A stretch of DNA of 64,000 bases from JALORV01 sp963775635 (GTDB lineage: Bacteria; Pseudomonadota; Gammaproteobacteria; Burkholderiales; Burkholderiaceae_F): positions 248,001 through 312,000 of the forward strand of contig CAVZJO010000003.1 in NCBI GenBank assembly GCA_963775635.1, read 5' to 3'. Positions 24,302 to 33,453 of the stretch are shown in pieces. Below the pieces are notes generated by a model. The model had not been told where the DNA came from. It made no database searches and worked only from the letters and a program-made list of their open reading frames with translations. Position 1 is the stretch's first letter; every line of letters starts with the position of its first letter. The translations under genes and the position numbers were made by a program.

Positions 24302-24472
24302 ATGGCTCCTCATTTCCCTCGTCATTCCGCTTCCTCCCCTCTTCCACCGCTGCGCTCGGCGCGCCTGTTGGACCAACTGCGCGAGCGCATACGTTATGAC
24401 CACTACAGCCTAAGGGCCTCGCCGCTCGACTTATTGCGCTGCGCCGAGCCGATCTCGTCGTACGTCCATTGA
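24302..24472 (+). pseudogene. intI: Integron integrase remnant, N-terminal fragment
   Basis: A 56-codon ORF. Residues 13-38 read PLPPLRSARLLDQL and LRERIRYDHYSLR, which is the start of IntI proteins almost word for word (IntI1: PLPPLRS...LDQLRERIRY.HYSLR). From residue 39 the match stops. ASPLDLL resembles the C-terminal RSPLDAL of IntI1, so an internal in-frame deletion of the middle of the gene is possible. The orientation is opposite to the cassettes, as for intI. The stop lies six bases before imuB, so it may now act as a leader ORF coupled to imuB. Confidence 0.8.
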
Positions 24473-24478
24473 GTACCG

Positions 24479-25981
24479 ATGTTGTGGCTGGCGTTGCTGT
24501 TGCCCGCGCTGCCGTTGCAGCTGACTGAGCGCGCGCTGCCCTGCATCGGGCCGCTGGCGATCGTCGAGGGGCCACCGCAGCGGCTGGTGGTGATCCACTG
24601 CAACACCGCGGCGCAGGCCGCCGGCGTGGCGCCCGGCATCAAGCTCGCGGCCGCGCAGGCGCTGGCACGCGAGCTGATCGCGCTCGAACGCAACACGGAG
24701 CGCGAGCAGGCGGCGCTCGCCGAACTCGCCGGCTGGGCCTACCAGTTCTCGTCGCACGTGGTGCTGCAGCCCGACGGACTGCTGCTCGAGGTCGGCGGCA
24801 GCCTGCGGCTGTTCGGCGGCCGCGCGCGGTTTCATCGTGCGATTGACGACGGGCTCGACGCACTCGGCTACCGCGCCGCCTTCGCGTATGCCGCCGCGCC
24901 GCGCACCGCACGCGTGTGTGCGCTGGCGCAGGCGGCTCAACGCCAACACGCTTCCCGCCTCGACCCACCGCCGCTCGCGAGCGAAGACGAGCTGCGCCGT
25001 CTGCCGATTTGTTCGCTCGAATGGGACGAGACGACGAACGAGACACTGCGCGCGCTCGGCCTCGCGACAATCGGCGACGTGCTGGCGCTCCCGCGCGATG
25101 CCTTCGCGCGACGCTTCGGGGCTGCACGGCTCGTTGATCTGGATCGTGCGCTCGGCGTTCGCAGCGATCCGCAACCGCTGTACGAGCCGCCGGCGCGTTT
25201 TGATGCTCGGCTCGAACTGCCGGCCGATCTCGCCGAAACCGCACAGCTGATGTTCCCGGCGCGGCGGCTGCTCGCCTCGCTCGAAGGCTTCCTGCGCGGG
25301 CGCAATGCCGGCGCGACCGCGCTGCTCTTCTCGGCCACGCACAGCGCGCGCCGCGGCGTCGATGTGCCGCCGACCACGATCACGCTGGCGCTGGCCGCGC
25401 CTGAGCGCGATGCGCGGCGCCTTGCGGCCCTGTTCGAGGAGCGGCTGGCACGCGTGCAACTGCCGGCGCCGGCGATCACGCTCGCGCTGACGGTCGACCG
25501 GCTGCATCCGTTCGCCGCGCTGAACGCCAGCCTGCTGCCTCCGGCGCACGACGCCACACGCGGCGTCGACTGGCTGCAGCTCGCCGAGACGCTGCATGCG
25601 CGCCTCGGCTCCGAGCGGGTATTCCAATTGCAGGCGGTCGATGACCACCGACCCGAGCGGGCGTGGCGTGCCGTGCCGCTATCGATCGACGGAGCGGGTG
25701 AGTGCCCGCCTGCCCTGCCTGCCGCGCCGCGGCCTTTGCTGCTATTGCCGACTCCGCAACCGCTGCCGATGAAGGACGACCAGCCGCTGTACCGCGATCC
25801 GCTGACTCTGGTTGCTGGCCCCGAGCGCATCGAATGCGGCTGGTGGGATCTCGGGAGCCCGGGCACGAAGGCGGTGCACCGCGACTACTTCGTGGCGCGC
25901 AACGCGCGCGGTCAGTGGCTGTGGATCTTCCGCGAACTGGCCGCCCCGCGCGGCTGGTTCCTGCACGGGTTGTTTGCATAG
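24479..25981 (+). CDS. imuB: ImuB, Y-family polymerase-like mutagenesis factor
   Basis: A 500-residue protein. LWLALLLPALPLQLTERAL opens the ImuB type, VVIHCNTAAQAAGVAPGIKL and PDGLLLEVGGSLRLFGG are conserved, and the end is RGWFLHGLFA. ImuB lacks the catalytic acids of true Y-family polymerases and bridges the beta clamp to DnaE2 during lesion bypass. It is the first full gene after the LexA box, followed by udgX (3-base gap) and dnaE2 (4-base gap). imuA, normally upstream, is absent. Confidence 0.9.
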   Translation: MLWLALLLPALPLQLTERALPCIGPLAIVEGPPQRLVVIHCNTAAQAAGVAPGIKLAAAQALARELIALERNTEREQAALAELAGWAYQFSSHVVLQPDGLLLEVGGSLRLFGGRARFHRAIDDGLDALGYRAAFAYAAAPRTARVCALAQAAQRQHASRLDPPPLASEDELRRLPICSLEWDETTNETLRALGLATIGDVLALPRDAFARRFGAARLVDLDRALGVRSDPQPLYEPPARFDARLELPADLAETAQLMFPARRLLASLEGFLRGRNAGATALLFSATHSARRGVDVPPTTITLALAAPERDARRLAALFEERLARVQLPAPAITLALTVDRLHPFAALNASLLPPAHDATRGVDWLQLAETLHARLGSERVFQLQAVDDHRPERAWRAVPLSIDGAGECPPALPAAPRPLLLLPTPQPLPMKDDQPLYRDPLTLVAGPERIECGWWDLGSPGTKAVHRDYFVARNARGQWLWIFRELAAPRGWFLHGLFA

Positions 25982-25984
25982 GCA

Positions 25985-26626
25985 ATGGTGACGCGTCGCC
26001 GACCCGCTACCGCGCGCGAGATCCCGCTCGATCTCGACGCCGCACGCCTGCAGGCGCGCGACTGCACCGCGTGCGATCTGTACAAGAACGCCACGCAGAC
26101 CGTGTTCGGCGAAGGGCCGCGTGATGCGCGCGTGGTGGTGGTCGGCGAACAGCCCGGCGACGCGGAAGACATTCAAGGACGCCCTTTCGTCGGACCCGCG
26201 GGCCGCGTGCTCGACCGCGCGCTCGCCGATGCCGGCATCGACCGTTCGCGTGTGTACGTCACCAACGCGGTCAAGCATTTCAAGAACGAGCCGCGCGGCA
26301 AGCGTCGGCTGCACAAGAAACCGTCGGACGCCGAGATCGACGCCTGCAATCCCTGGCTCGAACACGAACTCGCTGCGATTAGCCCACCGCTCATCATCGC
26401 GCTCGGCGCCACCGCGGTGCGCGGAGTGTTTGGTCATGCACTGCCGATCCTCGCCAACCGCGGCAAGCTGATCGAACTGACGCCGACGGTGCGCGTGCTG
26501 GTCACCGTGCATCCGTCCTACCTGCTGCGGGTGCCGCCGGAGGCGCAGGACACCGAGTACGCGAAGTTCGTCGCCGATCTGAAACTAGCCGTCCGTTACG
26601 CGCGCGAACAGGGATGGAAGATTTGA
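25985..26626 (+). CDS. udgX: UdgX-type uracil-DNA glycosylase
   Basis: A 213-residue family 4/UdgX protein. VVGEQPGDAEDIQGRPFVG is motif I (GEQPG rather than GEAPG). The insert GKRRLHKKPSDAE carries the KRRxH loop, whose His in mycobacterial UdgX links covalently to the abasic sugar after uracil removal. VTVHPSYLLR is the last motif. Four cysteine positions for an iron-sulphur cluster include DCTACDLY. It lies between imuB and dnaE2 in one operon, pointing to a joint SOS role. Confidence 0.88.
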   Translation: MVTRRRPATAREIPLDLDAARLQARDCTACDLYKNATQTVFGEGPRDARVVVVGEQPGDAEDIQGRPFVGPAGRVLDRALADAGIDRSRVYVTNAVKHFKNEPRGKRRLHKKPSDAEIDACNPWLEHELAAISPPLIIALGATAVRGVFGHALPILANRGKLIELTPTVRVLVTVHPSYLLRVPPEAQDTEYAKFVADLKLAVRYAREQGWKI

Positions 26627-26630
26627 CGCC

Positions 26631-29600
26631 ATGCAGGTTTCGTACGCCGAACTGCACTGCCTCAGCAACTTCTCGTTCCTGCGCGGTGCATCGCATCCCG
26701 AGGAACTGGTCGAACGCGCGCTCGCGCTCGAATACACCGGGCTCGCGATCACCGACGAATGCTCGTTCGCCGGTTCGGTGCGCGCGCACCTGGCGCTGAA
26801 GGAAGCGCGCGAGGACGACGAGCTGGCACGCGCCTTCCGGCTGATCCACGGCACCGAAATCCAGTTGACCGAAGGCGAAGGCAAGCGCGCAGCGCCGGGC
26901 GCCAAGCTGGTGCTGTTGGCGCAGACGCGCGCCGGCTACGGCAACCTGAGCCAGCTGGTGACGCTGGGCCGACGCCAGGCGGTCAAGGGCAGTTATCGGC
27001 TGTCGAGTGCAGACCTCGAGGCCCATGCCGAGTGGCTCGATGACGTGCTGGCGCTGCTGCTGCCGCTGCGCCACTGGCGCGAGCCGCTCGACGCTGCGCG
27101 CGTGGCGAACGAAGCGCGCTGGCTGGCGCAGCTCAAACCCAGTGCGAGCTGGGTCGCCTGCGAGCTGACGCGCGGCACGGACGACGCAGCGCAACTGGAA
27201 GCGCTACAGGCGATCAGCGACACCACTGGCCTTCAGCTAGTCGCCGCCGGCGACGTGCAGATGCATGCACGCCGCCGCAAGCGCCTGCACGACGTGCTGA
27301 CCGCGGTGCGCGTGAAAACACCGTTGGCACAATGCGGACGCGAACTTGCGCCGAATGCGGAGAGATACCTGCGGCCGCTGTACCGGCTCGCGCGCATCTA
27401 CCCGACCGAACTGCTGCTGCAGACGCAGGCGATCGCCGAGCGCTGCACCTTCTCGCTCGACGAACTGCGCTACGAGTATCCGGAGGAGATCGTGCCGGCC
27501 GGTGAGACACCGGCCACCTGGCTGCGCCGCGCGACCTACCAAGAGTCGCGTCAGCGCTACCCGGACGGCATGCCGGAGAAGGTGCGCGCCATCGTCGAGC
27601 ACGAACTCGCGTTGATCGCCGACCTGCGCTACGAACCGTACTTCCTGACGGTCTACGACATCGTCAGGTTCGCGCGCTCACAAGGCATCCTGTGCCAGGG
27701 GCGCGGCTCGGCGGCGAATTCGGCGGTGTGCTACTGCCTCGGCATCACCGAGGTCGATCCGTCGCGCATGAGCGTGCTGTTCGAGCGCTTCATCAGCAGG
27801 GAGCGCAACGAACCGCCGGACATCGACGTCGACTTCGAGCACCAGCGGCGCGAGGAAGTGATGCAGTACATCTACGCCAAGTACGGGCGGCATCGCGCGG
27901 CGCTGACGGCGGCGCTGCACACCTATCGGCCCAAGGGCGCGCTGCGCGACATCGGCAAGGCGCTTGGCCTGTCGCTCGACCAGGTCGACCGTCTGGCGAA
28001 ATCGCTCGGATGGTGGGACGGCCGTCGCATCATCGGCCAGCGGCTCGAGGAAGCCGGCTTCGACCCGGCCAACCCGGTCATCGTGCAACTGGCCGAGCTC
28101 GCGCACGAGGTGGTCGGCTTTCCGCGCCATCTGTCGCAGCACTCCGGCGGCTTCGTCATCGCGCGCGACCGGCTCGACCGCATGGTGCCGATCGAGAACG
28201 CCGCGATGGACGAGCGCACGGTGATCCAGTGGGACAAGGACGATCTCGACGCGCTGGGCCTGCTGAAGATCGACGTGCTCGCGCTCGGCATGCTGTCGTG
28301 CGTGCGGCGCGCGCTCGATCACCTGCAGCGCTTCGGCGGCCGCGCCTGGCGGCTGCAGGACATCCCGGCCGAGGACCCGGCCGTCTACGACATGCTGTGC
28401 CACGGCGATTCGCTCGGCGTGTTCCAGGTCGAATCGCGCGCGCAGATGAACATGCTGCCGCGGCTGGCGCCGCGCTGCTTCTACGACCTCGTCATCGAAA
28501 CCGCGATCGTGCGCCCCGGCCCGATCCAGGGCGGCATGGTGCATCCCTACCTGCGGCGGCGGCAGGGGCTCGAGCCGGTCAGCTACCCGTCCGAGGCCGT
28601 GAAGTCGGTGCTCGAACGCACGATGGGCGTCTCGATTTTTCAGGAGCAGGTGATGCAGCTCGCGGTGGTCGCCGCGGGCTTCACGCCGGGCGAGGCCGAC
28701 AAGCTGCGGCGCGCGATGGCGGCGTGGAAGCGCAAGGGCGGCATCGGACCGTTCCGCGACAAGCTGATCGCCGGCATGCTGGCGCGCGGCTACACGAGCG
28801 AATATGCGGAGCAGATCTACCGCCAGATTCAGGGCTTCGGCGAATACGGTTTCCCCGAGAGCCATGCGGCGAGCTTCGGCCTGCTGGTATACGTGTCGTC
28901 GTGGCTCAAGTGCCACCAGCCGGCAGCGTTCTGCGCCGCGCTGCTCGACTCACAGCCGCTGGGCTTCTATGCCCCGGCGCAGATCGTGCGTGACGCGATG
29001 AACCACGGCGTCGAAGTGAGACCGATCGACGTGACGGCGAGCGACTGGACCTGCACGCTCGCGCCGTCGACCGCCGATCCCGCGCGGCCGGCGGTGCGAC
29101 TGGGACTCGAACTCGTCAGCGGGCTGACCGAAGCGGCCGCGCAGCGCATCGTCGCCGCGCGCGCCGAGCAGGCCTTCACCGACGTCGAGGACCTCGCGCG
29201 CCGCGCCGCGCTCGACCGCGGCGCCCTCTCGCGGCTGGCTACCGCCGACGCGCTGGCGCCGCTGACTGGCCACCGTCGCCGTGCGCTGTGGGCCACGCTC
29301 GGCGTCGACGCCGAGGCGCCGCGCAACGCGCCGCTTGCTTCCCGCTCGCAGCGCGAGGCACCGGTCGACCTGCTGCCGCCGACCGAGGGCCAGGACATCG
29401 TCGCCGACTACCACCACACTGCGCTGACGCTGCGCCGCCATCCGCTTGCGCTGTTGCGCGACCGCTTCAACGCGAAGGGCTTATTGAGCGCCGCGCAGAT
29501 CGGTGCAGCGCGCGACCAGCAGCGCGTGCGCACCACCGGCATCGTCACCTGCCGCCAGCGCCCGTCGACCGCGAGCGGCGTCACCTTCGTCACGATCGAG

Positions 29601-29813
29601 GACGAAACCGGCACCGTCAACGTCGTCGTCTGGAATTCCACCGGCGAGAAATATCGCCGCGCGATGCTGCAGTCGACGCTGCTGACGGTCTACGGCCATG
29701 TCGAGCGCGTCACCTCCGGCGTCACGCCGATCGTGCACTTGATCGCGGCACGGCTGGAAGATCACTCGTCACTGCTGGGCGCGCTGACCGTATCGAGCCG
29801 GGACTTTCATTGA
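26631..29813 (+). CDS. dnaE2: DnaE2, error-prone DNA polymerase III alpha
   Basis: A 1060-residue polymerase, full length for DnaE2. An N-terminal PHP domain (ELHCLSNFSFLRGASHPEEL) is followed by the palm motif PPDIDVDFEHQRREEVMQYI with catalytic Asp residues. Then come the finger region FQEQVMQLAVVAAGFTPGEA and a C-terminal OB domain (TTGIVTCRQRPSTASGVTFV). It does translesion synthesis with ImuB after DNA damage. Starts four bases after udgX. No frameshift over 3.2 kb. Confidence 0.93.
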   Translation: MQVSYAELHCLSNFSFLRGASHPEELVERALALEYTGLAITDECSFAGSVRAHLALKEAREDDELARAFRLIHGTEIQLTEGEGKRAAPGAKLVLLAQTRAGYGNLSQLVTLGRRQAVKGSYRLSSADLEAHAEWLDDVLALLLPLRHWREPLDAARVANEARWLAQLKPSASWVACELTRGTDDAAQLEALQAISDTTGLQLVAAGDVQMHARRRKRLHDVLTAVRVKTPLAQCGRELAPNAERYLRPLYRLARIYPTELLLQTQAIAERCTFSLDELRYEYPEEIVPAGETPATWLRRATYQESRQRYPDGMPEKVRAIVEHELALIADLRYEPYFLTVYDIVRFARSQGILCQGRGSAANSAVCYCLGITEVDPSRMSVLFERFISRERNEPPDIDVDFEHQRREEVMQYIYAKYGRHRAALTAALHTYRPKGALRDIGKALGLSLDQVDRLAKSLGWWDGRRIIGQRLEEAGFDPANPVIVQLAELAHEVVGFPRHLSQHSGGFVIARDRLDRMVPIENAAMDERTVIQWDKDDLDALGLLKIDVLALGMLSCVRRALDHLQRFGGRAWRLQDIPAEDPAVYDMLCHGDSLGVFQVESRAQMNMLPRLAPRCFYDLVIETAIVRPGPIQGGMVHPYLRRRQGLEPVSYPSEAVKSVLERTMGVSIFQEQVMQLAVVAAGFTPGEADKLRRAMAAWKRKGGIGPFRDKLIAGMLARGYTSEYAEQIYRQIQGFGEYGFPESHAASFGLLVYVSSWLKCHQPAAFCAALLDSQPLGFYAPAQIVRDAMNHGVEVRPIDVTASDWTCTLAPSTADPARPAVRLGLELVSGLTEAAAQRIVAARAEQAFTDVEDLARRAALDRGALSRLATADALAPLTGHRRRALWATLGVDAEAPRNAPLASRSQREAPVDLLPPTEGQDIVADYHHTALTLRRHPLALLRDRFNAKGLLSAAQIGAARDQQRVRTTGIVTCRQRPSTASGVTFVTIEDETGTVNVVVWNSTGEKYRRAMLQSTLLTVYGHVERVTSGVTPIVHLIAARLEDHSSLLGALTVSSRDFH

Positions 29814-29837
29814 GAAGGCGACGCTCGCCGGACTCCT

Positions 29838-30725
29838 CTAGAGCGTACGGGCGAGCAGACCGACTCCCGAGACGAGCAGCAGCGCGCTGGTCGCCCGGTG
29901 GAATTGCGCGTTGTTCAGCCGCTGATACAGGGCCAGGCCCCCGATCGCCCCGAACAATGCGAACGGCACGAACGCGAGGTCCTGTATCACCTGCACGCCG
30001 ATCGGCAACTGCCAGCGCAGGCAGACCATCGTAAGGAGCTGCATGGCCAGGATGTACGGCTGGAAAACTGCGCGCTGCTGGTGCTTGTCCCATCCGCGCC
30101 TCGAACACCAGATCGTGACGCTCACGCCGGGCAGCCCGGCGAGGCCACCGGACAGTCCCCCCAGCGCACCAGCCATAGCCGCGGTCCAACGTCCGCCGGG
30201 CGCGACGCGTGGTTCACGGCGCATCAATACGTAACCGCCGTAGCCGACCAGAAACAGGCCGAGAGCCGCCGCGTAGATGGATGCATCGATCCGCACGAGA
30301 AGCCAGACACCCAACGGCACCGTGAAAGCGCCGCCAAGCAACAGGGGCCATAGCGGCCTGAAGCGAATCGAAGCGCGCAACTTCCACACCGCGTACAGCT
30401 GGATTGCGCACGAGCAGAACACGATCGTGCGAACCGCGCTCACCGGGTCGAGCTTGAAGTACGCCAGCGCGCTGCCGGCGATCGCCGAAAACGCAAACCC
30501 GACGATGCTCGACAACAGCGCGGACAAGAGTACGACCGCCGCTGTGCCAATGGTGACCCATGCATCCTGACGGTTTTCGGCGATCGCGCTTGCAATGCCA
30601 CCGAAGGCAAGCATGGCCCAGATCGAGACAGCGACCAGCCCTGCGCGCGCCATCAGCGGGCTGCTGAAGGCGTCGGACACGCCACCGGCTCTCAGACTTG
30701 CGACACGAAACAACGTGGACCGCAT
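29838..30725 (-). CDS. TauE/SafE-family membrane exporter
   Basis: A 295-residue protein with about eight hydrophobic helices. SSIVGFAFSAIAGSALAYF and AGALGGLSGGLAGLPGVSVT are the paired half-repeats of the TauE/SafE fold. Substrates are usually sulphite, sulphoacetate or other small anions. The ORF is open far upstream; I begin at ATG 30725 (MRSTLFRVASLRAGG). It is read away from the HTH-TPR gene with a shared operator-like element. Confidence 0.8.
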   Translation of the reverse strand: MRSTLFRVASLRAGGVSDAFSSPLMARAGLVAVSIWAMLAFGGIASAIAENRQDAWVTIGTAAVVLLSALLSSIVGFAFSAIAGSALAYFKLDPVSAVRTIVFCSCAIQLYAVWKLRASIRFRPLWPLLLGGAFTVPLGVWLLVRIDASIYAAALGLFLVGYGGYVLMRREPRVAPGGRWTAAMAGALGGLSGGLAGLPGVSVTIWCSRRGWDKHQQRAVFQPYILAMQLLTMVCLRWQLPIGVQVIQDLAFVPFALFGAIGGLALYQRLNNAQFHRATSALLLVSGVGLLARTL

Positions 30726-30811
30726 GGCGACTCCTGCTTGCCGAGGCTGATGAGTGAGAGGGTCGGGGGCATCGGCCCGCCGTTCGAGGCAGTCGCCGGT
30801 CCCTGACCGCC

Positions 30812-30872
30812 GGCGAACAGTAGGCAGCGTGCGCAGTCGGTAGGTGGCGGTTCTCGCCCCAAAAGTGACACA
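30812..30872 (-). promoter_or_regulatory. Operator-like repeat, left copy
   Basis: On the minus strand it reads TGTGTCACTTTTGGGGCGAG, then AACCGCCACC, and further on CTACTGTTCGCC. It nearly matches the element at 32813-32873. GGGGCG-N5-CGCCAC gives a palindromic core. It lies between the exporter gene and the regulator start and could serve both. Confidence 0.6.
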
Positions 30873-30921
30873 CTGGCGCCCCGGGTCCGCGCCCGGCGGG
30901 CAGCGCCGGTTTCCCCGCAAG

Positions 30922-32673
30922 ATGGAAGTGGACAGCTCCGTGTCGTTCGGTCTGTGGCTGCGTCGGCGCCGTAGGGCGCTGGGGCTGACACATGCCGCAC
31001 TGGCCGAATCGGCGCACTGTTCGGTCTCGGCGCTGCGAAAGATCGAAGCTGACGAGCGGCGCCCGTCGCACCGGCTGGCCGAACGGCTGGCGGCTTGCCT
31101 GCAGGTACCCCCGACCGAGCGGGCGAGCTTGGTCGAGATCGCGCGGGGCGAGCGGCGCGTCGATCGGCTGGGCGAGGTCGCTGCTGTCGCGTTGCCTCCG
31201 CCACTGATGACGCGCGATGCGGCGCCACCAGCGATCGCTGCCTTCGACGCGTCAGCGCCGTCGATTGCGGTTCTGCCCTTCGTTAACCTGAGCGACGACG
31301 CGGCGAACGAGCACTTCGCCGACGGCCTGTCGGAGGAACTGTTGAACGTGCTCGCGAAGATTCCCGGCTTGCGGGTCGCCTCGCGAACGTCTGCCTTTTC
31401 GTTCAAGGGAAAGGGGGACGTGGATATCCCGACCATCGCGCGCCAGCTGAACGTCTCGACGGTGCTCGAGGGCAGCGTGCGCAAGTCGGGCCGCCGCGTG
31501 CGCATCACCGCGCAACTGGTCCAGGCGACGACGGATGCGCACCTGTGGTCGCAGACCTATGACCGCGAGCTGGACGACATCTTCGCAGTGCAGGACGACA
31601 TCGCGCGCTCGGTCGTGCAGGAGCTGCGATCGGCGTTGCTCGGCGAGCAGGCGGACGCGGCGGCGAGCGCGCGCGTGCGGGAACAGGTGCGGGCGGCGAC
31701 TCGCGGGCGTACCTTGAACGCGCAGGCACATGAGCTATATCTGCTCGGACGTTTCCTGGTCGACCGCATGAACCCGGACGACACGATGACGGCTATCGGC
31801 TACTACCGGCAGGCACTGCAACTCGACCCGCGCTATGCGCTCGCGTGGGCCGGCTTGGCGGGCGCGTACTCCAACCAGGCGGACTATTCCTGGGCGCCGA
31901 TGGCACAGACGTTCGAATTGGCCCGCGCCGCGGCACTGCACGCGGTCGAACTGGAGCCCGAAATGGCGGAGGGACACACCGAACTTGCCTGGGTTCAGAT
32001 GTGCCACGAATGGGACTGGTACGGCGCCGCTGCATCTAGCGCGCGCGCGCTAGAACTGGGCGCCAGCGACCGCAGCGCCGTCATCGCCGCGTCGGTGCTC
32101 GCCGACAGCTTGGGACGCAAAGAAGAAAGCGTGGCATTGGCGCGCCGCGCGGCCGCGCTGGATCCATTGAGCTATATCGCACACGGCAATCTGGCGCTCC
32201 GGTGCCTGAACTCCGGCTTGCTGGAGGAGGCCGACACTGCGCTCGATCAGGCCTTCAAGCTCAACCCGCGTGCCGGTCTGCTGCCAGCGGTACTCGGCAC
32301 ACTGCGTCTGCAACAGGAGCGGCTGGACGAGGCCCTCGCAGCCTTTCAGCGTGAAAATATCGAGGCATTGCGGCTGGCAGGAATCGCAATGGCCCAGCAC
32401 GCCCTTGGGCAGCGCGCCGAATCCGAAGCGACGCTGAAGCAAGTGATCGACCGGTGTGCCAGCGAGGGAGCCCTGCAGGTTGCCGAAGCCTTTGCCTATT
32501 GTGGCGATGCCGATCGCGCCTTCGAGTGGCTGGAGCGCGCCTACCTGCAACGCGACTCCGGACTGCCGCAGATGCAATCGTGGCCGCTGTTGCGCAACCT
32601 GCACGGAGATCCGCGCTGGCGGCCCTTTCTCGAGAAGATGGGACTTGTCGAGCGCCGCGCACAGTCTGCGTGA
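30922..32673 (+). CDS. HTH-TPR transcriptional regulator
   Basis: A 583-residue protein. Residues 1-80 are an XRE-type HTH (FGLWLRRRRRALGLTHAALA, then SALRKIEADERRPS). About residues 110-230 form a TolB-like/FlgO-like domain typical of adenylate-cyclase-associated regulators: SIAVLPFVNLSDDAANEHFA and STVLEGSVRKSGRRVRITAQ. The rest is tetratricopeptide repeats (QLDPRYALAWAGLAGAYSNQ). Such proteins bind DNA and sense a partner through the TPRs. Flanked by two inverted operator-like copies. Confidence 0.85.
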   Translation: MEVDSSVSFGLWLRRRRRALGLTHAALAESAHCSVSALRKIEADERRPSHRLAERLAACLQVPPTERASLVEIARGERRVDRLGEVAAVALPPPLMTRDAAPPAIAAFDASAPSIAVLPFVNLSDDAANEHFADGLSEELLNVLAKIPGLRVASRTSAFSFKGKGDVDIPTIARQLNVSTVLEGSVRKSGRRVRITAQLVQATTDAHLWSQTYDRELDDIFAVQDDIARSVVQELRSALLGEQADAAASARVREQVRAATRGRTLNAQAHELYLLGRFLVDRMNPDDTMTAIGYYRQALQLDPRYALAWAGLAGAYSNQADYSWAPMAQTFELARAAALHAVELEPEMAEGHTELAWVQMCHEWDWYGAAASSARALELGASDRSAVIAASVLADSLGRKEESVALARRAAALDPLSYIAHGNLALRCLNSGLLEEADTALDQAFKLNPRAGLLPAVLGTLRLQQERLDEALAAFQRENIEALRLAGIAMAQHALGQRAESEATLKQVIDRCASEGALQVAEAFAYCGDADRAFEWLERAYLQRDSGLPQMQSWPLLRNLHGDPRWRPFLEKMGLVERRAQSA

Positions 32674-32812
32674 GGGTGCGCAGAGCGGCGCACGAACGCT
32701 GACAGGTCGCGCGCAGGCACCCCGCCTGCGTTTCCACTAGCGCAGACGGCACGCTCGCACCGACGAGCGCGGGAATCACCTCGCGCGGACCGCGGCGCGG
32801 GCCAAACTCCGC

Positions 32813-32873
32813 TGTGTCACTTTTGTGGCGAAAGCCGCCACCCGCGCGCCAATGCTGCCGCCTACTGTTCGCC
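32813..32873 (+). promoter_or_regulatory. Operator-like repeat, right copy
   Basis: TGTGTCACTTTTGTGGCGAA, then AGCCGCCACC and, further on, CTACTGTTCGCC: the same element as at 30812-30872 but in opposite orientation, 28 bases before the ATG of the next gene. GTGGCG-N5-CGCCAC is the symmetric core. Confidence 0.6.
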
Positions 32874-32900
32874 GCCTTCTAACAACGAACAGGACCCGAC

Positions 32901-33315
32901 ATGAACCAATCCGCCTTCCCCGCCGCGAACCGCCCGTCGCGGCCCTCACTGACACTCGCGATGACGATCGCAATGCCGCTGATCGTTGTCGGGGCGAATG
33001 TATTTGGCATTGCTTCGAGCCCGTGCAGAGGAACTGCGCTCGCCAGGCACCGAGCACACGCAAAGGTACGACGATGCCGTGCATGCCCTAAGTACGCAGC
33101 GCTACTCCGCTGCCTACGGTCGCTTCGCAGCGTTGGCGGACCAAGGCCACGCGCCTTCGGCTCTGATGGCGCTGGCGATGGTGACCTACCGCCCTTCCAT
33201 GTCCGGCGCCCAATGGTCGGCCACGCCAGCGCAACTGCAGCGCTGGAGCGCGCTGGTCGCTCGTGAGGTGCACGAGGGGGGCAGCCTGATCGCCGAGTAC
33301 GACCACCGCGACTAA
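32901..33315 (+). pseudogene. Membrane-anchored small repeat-type protein, frameshifted
   Basis: The first frame (MNQSAFPAANRPSRP, then a hydrophobic TLAMTIAMPLIVVGANVF) is cut at about 33010-33030. The second frame continues RARAEELRSPGTEHTQRYDD and RYSAAYGRFAALADQGHAPS to a stop at 33315. Together they would make about 135 residues: a single N-terminal helix with a Sel1/TPR-like helical domain. A one-base indel is the simplest explanation. Function unknown; likely controlled with the HTH-TPR gene. Confidence 0.6.
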
Positions 33316-33453
33316 GGCTGCTCCTCCCGGAGACATCAGTGCCTCTTTCATGACGCGGCGAGATGCGTAGGAGAAAGTGGCAGTGGCGCCCGCCCGCACC
33401 GGCGTGCGCCGGGCGGAATCTTGACTTTGTCCTTGACCTGAGGAGTGAACAGC

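Noticed and set aside
24421..24527. Frame reading into imuB as a remnant of the imuA C-terminus
   Set aside because: The short peptide in that frame has no feature I can match to ImuA, so I could not support it.
24431..25648. 405-codon minus-strand ORF over imuB
   Set aside because: Shadow of the ImuB frame; no recognisable motifs.
27678..28916. 412-codon minus-strand ORF inside dnaE2
   Set aside because: It is a shadow in high-GC DNA; the plus-strand frame has full DnaE2 motifs.
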